This document shows positions 58,361-64,000 of a stretch of 64,000 nucleotides of DNA, piece after piece (the stretch's first letter is position 1; every line of letters starts with the position of its first letter). The DNA is taken from positions 124,001 through 188,000 of the forward strand of contig NZ_BLXX01000010.1 of NCBI RefSeq assembly GCF_014193515.1, written 5' to 3'. The notes beneath the pieces were generated by a model that did not search any database, had not been told where the DNA came from, and saw only the letters and a program-made list of their open reading frames with translations. The stretch comes from Geomonas silvestris (GTDB lineage: Bacteria; Desulfobacterota; Desulfuromonadia; Geobacterales; Geobacteraceae). The translations under genes and the position numbers were made by a program.

Positions 58361-61300
58361 GTGGAACCAGGTAATTTCGTACATCTGCATCTGCACTCGC
58401 AGTACTCGCTTCTGGACGGTGCTATCCGCATCGGCGACCTGCTCGGCAAGGTGAAATCGACCGGCATGCATGCCGTCGCCATGACCGACCACGGCAACAT
58501 GTTCGGCACGCTCGAGTTCTTCCTCAAGTGCAAGGACAAGGGGATCAAGCCGATCCTCGGCGCCGAGGTCTACATCGCCCCGCAGTCGCGCCACCTGAAG
58601 CAGGCGCCCACCGCAGGCGAAGCCTCGAGCTACCACCTGATCCTCCTCTGCGAGAACATGAAGGGGTTCAAAAACCTCTCCTACCTCACCTCGGCAGCCT
58701 TCAAGGAAGGCTTCTACCGCCGCCCCCGCATCGACAAGGAGATCCTCGCCGCCCACAGCGAAGGTCTCATCGTGCTCTCGGCCTGCCTGCAGGGCGAAGT
58801 CGCCTACCTCGCCGGGCGCAACAAGATGGAAGAGGCCCGCGCGGTCGCCAAGTGGTACTCGGAGCTCTTCCCGGACCGCTACTACATCGAGCTGCAGGAG
58901 AATACCCTCCCCGAACAGGACGTGGCCAACCGCCGGCTCATGGAGATCGCGAGCGAGCTGAACCTGCCGCTGGTCGCCACCAACGACTGCCACTACCTGA
59001 ACAAGGAAGACGCGCGCGCCCACGAGATCCTGCTCTGCATCCAGACCGGCAAGACCATGAGCGACCCCTCGCGCATGCACTTCACCGCGGACGAGTTCTA
59101 CGTGAAGACGCCGGATGAGATGGCCAAGGCCTTCCACTACGCTCCGGAAGCTCTGGCCAACACGGTCAAGATCGCCGAGCGCTGCAACCTCGAGTTCGAC
59201 TTCAAGACCTACCACTTCCCGGCCTACTCCGCCCCTGAGGGGCAGACGCTCGACGAGCAGTTGGCCCAGGAGGCACGCGACGGCCTCAAGCTCAGGCTCG
59301 AGAAGATCCGCGTCAAGTACCCCGACATCACCGCCGAGGGAGAAAAGGCCTACTGGCACCGCCTGGAGATCGAACTCGCCTGCATCAAGCAGATGGGCTT
59401 CCCGGGCTACTTCCTCATCGTTGCGGACTTCATCAACTGGGCCAAAGACCACGGTATCCCGGTAGGGCCGGGCAGGGGCTCGGCGGCGGGTAGTCTCGTC
59501 GCCTTCTGCATCCGGATCACCGACATCGACCCGATGCCCTACAACCTGCTGTTCGAGCGTTTCCTCAACCCCGAACGTATCTCGATGCCTGATATCGACG
59601 TCGACTTCTGCCAGGACCGCCGCGAAGAGGTGATCCAGTACATGGTCGAGAAGTACGGCCGCGAGAAGGTCTGCCAGATCATCACGTTTGGTACCATGGC
59701 GGCCAGGGGCGTTATCCGCGACGTGGGGCGCGCGCTCGACCTCCCCTTCGGCGACGTCGACAAGATCGCCAAGCTGGTCCCCGAGGTGCTCGGCATCACG
59801 CTGGAAAAGGCGCTGCAGCAGGAACCGAAGCTGAACGAACTGGCCGCGCAGGACGCCCGTGTTAAGGAAGTCCTCTCGGTCGCCTTGAGGCTCGAAGGTC
59901 TCGCGCGCCACGCCTCCACCCACGCCGCCGGCCTCGTGGTCGCGCCCAAGCAGATGGAGGAGTTCTGCCCGGTCTACATGGATCAGAAGTCGGGATCCCT
60001 GACCACGCAGTATTCCATGAAGTACGTCGAGAAGATCGGCCTCGTTAAGTTCGACTTCCTGGGCCTTAAGAACCTGACGGTCATCGACAACGCGGTGAAG
60101 CACATCCGCGCGGGCAAGGACCCCAACTTCGACATCACCCTCCTCAGGGACGACGACGCGGAGTCCTATAAGCTCCTGCAGGCCGGCAACACGACCGGCG
60201 TCTTCCAGCTCGAGTCCAGCGGCATGAAGGAGCTCCTGGTCAAGCTGAAGCCCTCCTGCTTCGAGGACATCATCGCAGTCTGCGCCCTCTACCGCCCGGG
60301 CCCGCTCGGTTCCGGCATGGTGGACGCCTTCATCGAGTGCAAGCACGGCCGCCGCGACGTCGTCTACGAACTCCCCCAGCTCGAGCCGATCCTGAAGGAC
60401 ACCTACGGCGTCATCGTCTACCAGGAACAGGTCATGCAGATCGCCCGAAGCCTGGCAGGCTACTCGCTGGGCGGCGCGGACCTCCTGCGTCGCGCCATGG
60501 GTAAGAAAGATGCCGAGCAGATGGCCAAGGAGCGCGACAAGTTCCTCATCGGCGCCAAAGAACTCGGACTCGACCTCACCAAGGCGGCTGCGATCTTCGA
60601 CCTGATGGCGAAATTCGCCGAGTACGGCTTCAACAAGTCGCACTCCGCAGCCTACGCCCTGGTCGCCTACCAGACCGCGTTCTTGAAGGCGCACTACCCG
60701 GTCGAGTTCATGGCGGCGCTCCTCACCGAGGACATGGGGAATACCGACAAGGTCATCAAGAGCATCAGCGATTGCCGCGAGATGGGGATCGACGTGCTCC
60801 CGCCGGACATCAACGAGTCCAACCGCTCCTTCCGCGTCTTGGACAAGGCGATGCGCTTCGGTCTCGGTGCGGTGAAAAACGTCGGCGAGGGTGCCATCGA
60901 GGCGATCATCGAGGGGCGCGGCAACGAGCCCTTCAAGGACATCTTCGACTTCTGCGAGCGGGTGGACCTGCGGCGCGTCAACAAGCGCGTCATCGAGGCG
61001 CTCATCAAGTGCGGCGCCTTCGACTGCACCGGCGCCAAGCGCTCCCAGCTTATGGCGGTCCTCGACGAGGCGGCGGCTCTGGGGCAGAAGGTGCGCGAGG
61101 AGCGCGAGAGCGCCCAGGTCTCTCTTTTCGGCGCCGCGGACATCGTGCGCGGCTCAAACGGTGGCGGCAACCGGCTCCCCGATATCCCGGAGTGGGACGA
61201 GAAGTACCGCCTGGGGTGCGAGAAGGAGGCCTTGGGCTTCTTCGTCACCGGGCACCCGCTGGACCGCTGGGTCGGCGACATGAAGCGCTTCTCCAACGTG

Positions 61301-61831
61301 GATACCTTCACCATCCTGGAGGCCAAGGAGAAGAGCGAGGTGAAGCTCTGCGGCGTCTCCACCACCTTGAAGGAGATCATGACCAAGAAGGGCGACCGCA
61401 TGGGGTTCATCGCCCTGGAGGACCTGGTGGGGAACGTCGAGGTGGTGATCTTCTCCGACGTCTACGCGCGCTGCTCCCAGCACCTGAAAAACGACGACCC
61501 GCTGCTCGTTACCGGCACGGTCGAGTTGGGGGAGAAGGGGGCCAAGGTCATGGCGAGCGACATCGTCCTCTTGCGCGACATGATCGAGACGCACACCCGC
61601 AGGGTGAACGTCACCATCGAGGCCACAGAGACTGACTCGAGCAAGCTTCCCGCTCTCAAGAACATCTTCGCGCGCTATCAGGGGGCCTGCCGCACCTTCC
61701 TGCATCTGAACATGGAGAACAAATCCCGCGTCACCATCAAGCTTTCCGACGTATACAAAGTATCGGCTACCGAAGAATTAACAGTGGAAGTCAGCAACCT
61801 CTTGGGCTATAATGCCGTCTCATTCGAGTAG
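58361..61831 (+). CDS. dnaE: DNA polymerase III alpha subunit
   Basis: DnaE (1156 residues) is the replicative polymerase. The PHP domain starts at once (FVHLHLHSQYSLLDGA), the catalytic aspartates lie in PDIDVDFC (410-416), and the tandem HhH and OB-fold (EVKLCGVSTTLKEI, VEVVIFSDVYARC) follow in the normal order. The start is GTG 58361 with GAGGGACTTA upstream. The length is typical of DnaE1. Confidence 0.97.
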   Translation: MEPGNFVHLHLHSQYSLLDGAIRIGDLLGKVKSTGMHAVAMTDHGNMFGTLEFFLKCKDKGIKPILGAEVYIAPQSRHLKQAPTAGEASSYHLILLCENMKGFKNLSYLTSAAFKEGFYRRPRIDKEILAAHSEGLIVLSACLQGEVAYLAGRNKMEEARAVAKWYSELFPDRYYIELQENTLPEQDVANRRLMEIASELNLPLVATNDCHYLNKEDARAHEILLCIQTGKTMSDPSRMHFTADEFYVKTPDEMAKAFHYAPEALANTVKIAERCNLEFDFKTYHFPAYSAPEGQTLDEQLAQEARDGLKLRLEKIRVKYPDITAEGEKAYWHRLEIELACIKQMGFPGYFLIVADFINWAKDHGIPVGPGRGSAAGSLVAFCIRITDIDPMPYNLLFERFLNPERISMPDIDVDFCQDRREEVIQYMVEKYGREKVCQIITFGTMAARGVIRDVGRALDLPFGDVDKIAKLVPEVLGITLEKALQQEPKLNELAAQDARVKEVLSVALRLEGLARHASTHAAGLVVAPKQMEEFCPVYMDQKSGSLTTQYSMKYVEKIGLVKFDFLGLKNLTVIDNAVKHIRAGKDPNFDITLLRDDDAESYKLLQAGNTTGVFQLESSGMKELLVKLKPSCFEDIIAVCALYRPGPLGSGMVDAFIECKHGRRDVVYELPQLEPILKDTYGVIVYQEQVMQIARSLAGYSLGGADLLRRAMGKKDAEQMAKERDKFLIGAKELGLDLTKAAAIFDLMAKFAEYGFNKSHSAAYALVAYQTAFLKAHYPVEFMAALLTEDMGNTDKVIKSISDCREMGIDVLPPDINESNRSFRVLDKAMRFGLGAVKNVGEGAIEAIIEGRGNEPFKDIFDFCERVDLRRVNKRVIEALIKCGAFDCTGAKRSQLMAVLDEAAALGQKVREERESAQVSLFGAADIVRGSNGGGNRLPDIPEWDEKYRLGCEKEALGFFVTGHPLDRWVGDMKRFSNVDTFTILEAKEKSEVKLCGVSTTLKEIMTKKGDRMGFIALEDLVGNVEVVIFSDVYARCSQHLKNDDPLLVTGTVELGEKGAKVMASDIVLLRDMIETHTRRVNVTIEATETDSSKLPALKNIFARYQGACRTFLHLNMENKSRVTIKLSDVYKVSATEELTVEVSNLLGYNAVSFE

Positions 61832-61851
61832 CCGGTAGGAAAATCCGGTTG

Positions 61852-61962
61852 ACCGCAAAGACGCAAAGCACGCAAAGATAACCTAAAGCAGGTTTGAGTT
61901 CAGGTGGTTATGCTGTCGTTACGCCCACCTGATTTTCTTTGCGCCCTTTGCGTCTTTGCGGT
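61852..61962. repeat. Inverted repeat of CGCAAAG units between dnaE and accA
   Basis: Three CGCAAAG units (61854-61878) face three CTTTGCG units (61936-61960). The arms ACCGCAAAGACGCAAAG and CTTTGCGTCTTTGCGGT are perfectly complementary over 17 bp, and the third unit pairs after a two-base offset. The loop is about 55 bp and has no open frame. Confidence 0.85.
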
Positions 61963-62011
61963 GAGCTGAACCCGCAGTCATTTCATTTTAGTGAACAGGA
62001 GACACCCATAT

Positions 62012-62971
62012 ATGGCAGTCACCCAGACCTACATGGATTTCGAGAAACCTCTGGCAGAGCTGGAGAAGAAGATTCAGGAACTCTCTTCCTTTGCATCCGA
62101 GGGGGTCGATCTGACCCAGGAGGTGGCCAAGTTGGAACAGAAAGCCGAGCAGATGCGCGAGGAGATGTTCAACAATCTGAGCCGCTGGCAGACCGCCCAG
62201 GTGGCGCGCCACATCAACCGCCCCTTCACCCTTGACTACCTGAACCTGATCTTCACCGAATTCGTCGAGCTGCACGGCGACCGCAACTTCGGCGACGACC
62301 ACGCCATCGTGGGTGGCTTGGCCCGCCTGGACGGCGAGCCGGTCATGGTGATCGGCCACCAGAAGGGGCGCGACACCAAGGAGAAGGTGTTCCGCAACTT
62401 CGGCATGCCCAACCCCGAAGGGTACCGCAAGGCGCTGCGCCTGATGCAGATGGCCGAGCGCTTCAAGCTCCCCATCATCACCTTCGTGGACACCCCGGGC
62501 GCCTTTCCCGGCATCGGTGCCGAGGAGCGCGGCCAGGCCGAGGCGATCGCCCGCAACCTGCGCGAGATGTCCCGCCTCACCGTACCCATCATCGTGGTGA
62601 TCACCGGTGAGGGCGGCTCCGGCGGCGCGCTCGCCATCGCCGTTGGCGACCGGATCCTCATGTTGCAGCACTCGGTCTACGCCGTCATTTCGCCGGAAGG
62701 GTGCGCCGCCATCCTCTGGTCCGACGGCACCAAGGGTGCCCAGGCCGCCGAGGCGCTGAAGCTCGTGGCGACTGACATCAAGGAGCTCGAGGTCATCGAC
62801 GAGATCGTCAAGGAGCCGGCCGGCGGTGCACACCGCGACCACGCCGAAATGGCGAAGAACCTGCACGAGGCGCTCTCCAGGAACCTGCAGGAGCTCAAAG
62901 AAGTCACCCCCGACCAGCTCATCGAGCTGCGCTACCAGAAGTTCAGGAAGATGTCGCGGTTTATGGAGTAA
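62012..62971 (+). CDS. accA: Acetyl-CoA carboxylase carboxyltransferase alpha subunit
   Basis: AccA (319 residues) forms the malonyl-CoA-making transferase with AccD. Motifs [21 protein letters not shown] and [15 protein letters not shown] near residues 115-215 match. ATG 62012 follows CAGGAGA; an upstream in-frame GTG overlaps that site. No accD is in the window. A strong terminator follows. Confidence 0.96.
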   Translation: MAVTQTYMDFEKPLAELEKKIQELSSFASEGVDLTQEVAKLEQKAEQMREEMFNNLSRWQTAQVARHINRPFTLDYLNLIFTEFVELHGDRNFGDDHAIVGGLARLDGEPVMVIGHQKGRDTKEKVFRNFGMPNPEGYRKALRLMQMAERFKLPIITFVDTPGAFPGIGAEERGQAEAIARNLREMSRLTVPIIVVITGEGGSGGALAIAVGDRILMLQHSVYAVISPEGCAAILWSDGTKGAQAAEALKLVATDIKELEVIDEIVKEPAGGAHRDHAEMAKNLHEALSRNLQELKEVTPDQLIELRYQKFRKMSRFME

Positions 62972-63000
62972 GATCCGAGCTGCTTCTTGAAATGATTTAA

Positions 63001-63034
63001 AAAGGCCCAAGGCGAAAACCTTGGGCCTTTTTTT
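63001..63034 (+). terminator. Rho-independent terminator after accA
   Basis: A perfect 12-bp stem AAAGGCCCAAGG/CCTTGGGCCTTT with a CGAAAA loop runs into seven T residues. Confidence 0.95.
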
Positions 63035-63131
63035 ATCGAGGCTTCTGACATAGCAGGATTGAGTTGTTGGTATTTGCTAATATGTCGATAGGTTTAAATG
63101 TGTAAAAAACTTAGGATTCCGGTCTTGAGTC

Positions 63132-63160
63132 TTGACAGTAGTTGGTAACGGTGCTATTTA
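63132..63160 (+). promoter_or_regulatory. Sigma-70 promoter of the outer-membrane barrel gene
   Basis: A perfect TTGACA (63132-63137) and TATTTA (63155-63160) with a 17-bp spacer and a TG extension lie in AT-rich DNA, about 75 bp before the start codon. Confidence 0.72.
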
Positions 63161-63233
63161 TTTCAGTGTTTACATCGGGTAATGTGTATTCTGTAATTTC
63201 TGCAATCGACAACGAAGTAAAAGGAGAACGACT

Positions 63234-63827
63234 ATGAAACTGAGAATGCTGCTAGTAGTCTTCATTGTTGCTGTACTTGCCACTCCGGCAATGGCTGCCG
63301 GCCCGTACATGGGTGGCTCGCTTGGAGTCGCTATTTTTCACGACAGCGACCTTAGTGCAGGTGGTAACACTGCAAATGCTGAGTACGACCCTGGCTTTAC
63401 TTTTAACATCAATGGCGGATACAACTTTGACCCCGTGCGCTTAGAGGCAGAATTCGGGTACAAGAATGCGGATCTTGACAAGATCACTGTAGGTGGATCG
63501 ACTTTCAGTGGTAGTGGCAGTGACGTGACGGTTCTAAGCTACATGTTAAACGGCTACTACGACTTCAAAATTTCGAGTCCGTTTACGCCTTATGTTGGCG
63601 CAGGACTCGGTATTTTGCACGGAGAGTTAGATGATGCCGGCGTCAAATCCGATGACACCACTTTCGGGTATCAGTTCATGGTCGGTGCTGGGTATAAAAT
63701 CAATAAGCACATAACCTTGGATCTCTCCTATCGCTTCCAGGGGGCAGCCTCTGACTTCAGCGAGAATGGTTTGAGCATCTCCTACCACAGCAGCAACATC
63801 CTCGCCGGGGTGCGCTACAACTTCTAG
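63234..63827 (+). CDS. Small outer-membrane beta-barrel protein
   Basis: This 197-residue protein has a signal peptide (LRMLLVVFIVAVLATPAMA, cut after AMA). Eight amphipathic strands follow, from GPYMGGSLGVAIFHD to the last strand ILAGVRYNF with its terminal Phe, the mark of OmpX/Ail-OmpA-like barrels. The G-x-G pattern VGAGLG / VGAGYK supports this. The gene and its promoter region are visibly poorer in G+C than the rest of the window (codons such as TTA and ATA appear), which may mean recent acquisition. AAAAGGAG precedes ATG 63234. The role (porin-like, adhesion or stress) is unknown. Confidence 0.85.
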   Translation: MKLRMLLVVFIVAVLATPAMAAGPYMGGSLGVAIFHDSDLSAGGNTANAEYDPGFTFNINGGYNFDPVRLEAEFGYKNADLDKITVGGSTFSGSGSDVTVLSYMLNGYYDFKISSPFTPYVGAGLGILHGELDDAGVKSDDTTFGYQFMVGAGYKINKHITLDLSYRFQGAASDFSENGLSISYHSSNILAGVRYNF

Positions 63828-63853
63828 TACGTCACGCCCTAGCGACGAAACAA

Positions 63854-63898
63854 AAAGGCGCTTGCTGTCCATCACGTGATGAGACAACAAGCGCCTTT
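63854..63898 (+). terminator. Terminator-like long hairpin after the barrel gene
   Basis: AAAGGCGCTTG faces CAAGCGCCTTT (11 bp). Inside, TGTC and GACA pair and ATCACGTGAT is itself a palindrome, giving one long stem. A short T-run follows on the plus strand and AAAAAG precedes it. Confidence 0.7.
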
Positions 63899-63935
63899 GT
63901 TATGGTTGTGCTGGTATTTCGGGGAAAACGGTCCC

Positions 63936-63977
63936 GATGGGTCCCCTCTCCCCTTGCGGGAGAGGGGCAGGGTTAGG
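63936..63977. repeat. REP-like GC-rich palindromic repeat
   Basis: CCTCTCCCC faces GGGAGAGGGG and is followed by CAGGGTTAGGGGGA. This form of intergenic hairpin is common in proteobacterial genomes; a shorter related stem (CCTCCGGGAGAGGG) lies at about 50419-50432. Confidence 0.6.
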
Positions 63978-64000
63978 GGGACGGCGCCACTGCATCGTTG

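Noticed and set aside
58358-60694. 778-codon open frame antisense to dnaE
   Set aside because: Shadow of dnaE; composition Val/Asp/Glu-rich as expected for complements of its codons.

Overview
The window reads as chromosome of a GC-rich, anaerobic, metal-reducing deltaproteobacterium of the Geobacterales (Geobacter/Geomonas/Citrifermentans type). The evidence is the hybS-A-B-L-P hydrogenase operon with its full hyp set, a lipoprotein DmsE/MtrA-type multihaem cytochrome beside an MtrB/PioB barrel, several c-di-GMP-linked proteins (two PilZ proteins, an MshEN-receiver protein, a GGDEF protein), two -24/-12 (sigma-54) promoters, and frequent GTG/TTG starts. I see no phage, insertion sequence, CRISPR array, rRNA or tRNA. 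The assignment is from gene content and order; no database search was possible.

Layout. 1-6.4 kb: end of an atypical receiver protein, then butyrate kinase, a regulator-phosphotransacylase fusion, a glycerophosphodiesterase and an acyltransferase-hydrolase fusion. 6.4-10 kb: HAD phosphatase, small membrane protein, rsgA, spermidine-synthase-like protein, small zinc-ribbon protein. 10-14 kb: MEDS-PAS kinase, STAS protein, second kinase, PilZ protein. 14-27 kb: hydrogenase block hypA, hybSABL, hybP, tatA, hypB, hypF, hypC, hypD, hypE. 27-30 kb (minus strand): PilZ, MshEN-receiver and Amt. 30-34 kb: deacetylase, unknown protein, TPR protein, a 31-residue membrane peptide, CoA-binding protein, membrane protein. 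34-40 kb: ABC ATPase, decahaem cytochrome, barrel, substrate-binding protein, receiver. 40-42 kb: phosphodiesterase and SppA. 42-50 kb: DUF177-rpmF-plsX-fabH-fabD-fabG-acpP-fabF-rpiB-glyA. 50-64 kb: radical SAM protein, Fis-like HTH protein, comEC, response-regulator diguanylate cyclase, hisS, dnaE, accA and an AT-richer outer-membrane barrel.

How it works together. The hydrogenase block is nearly self-contained: structural subunits with Tat signals, a TatA-type translocase subunit, endopeptidase HybP and all six Hyp factors. It is driven by a -24/-12 promoter with a palindromic candidate enhancer about 150 bp upstream. Amt has the same promoter class, behind three enhancer-like sites spaced exactly 21 bp. 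The 34-40 kb operon joins an outer-membrane electron conduit to orphan ABC parts and is the best candidate for an uncharacterised system. The fab block is ordinary housekeeping with internal promoters and terminators.

A genome-scale oddity recurs in the intergenic gaps: arrays of degenerate 7-bp repeats, often as two facing arrays that could fold into long hairpins (19.7, 25.6, 32.9, 41.9, 51.4 kb, with related inverted repeats at 58.2 and 61.9 kb). The heptad differs between loci but the architecture is shared.
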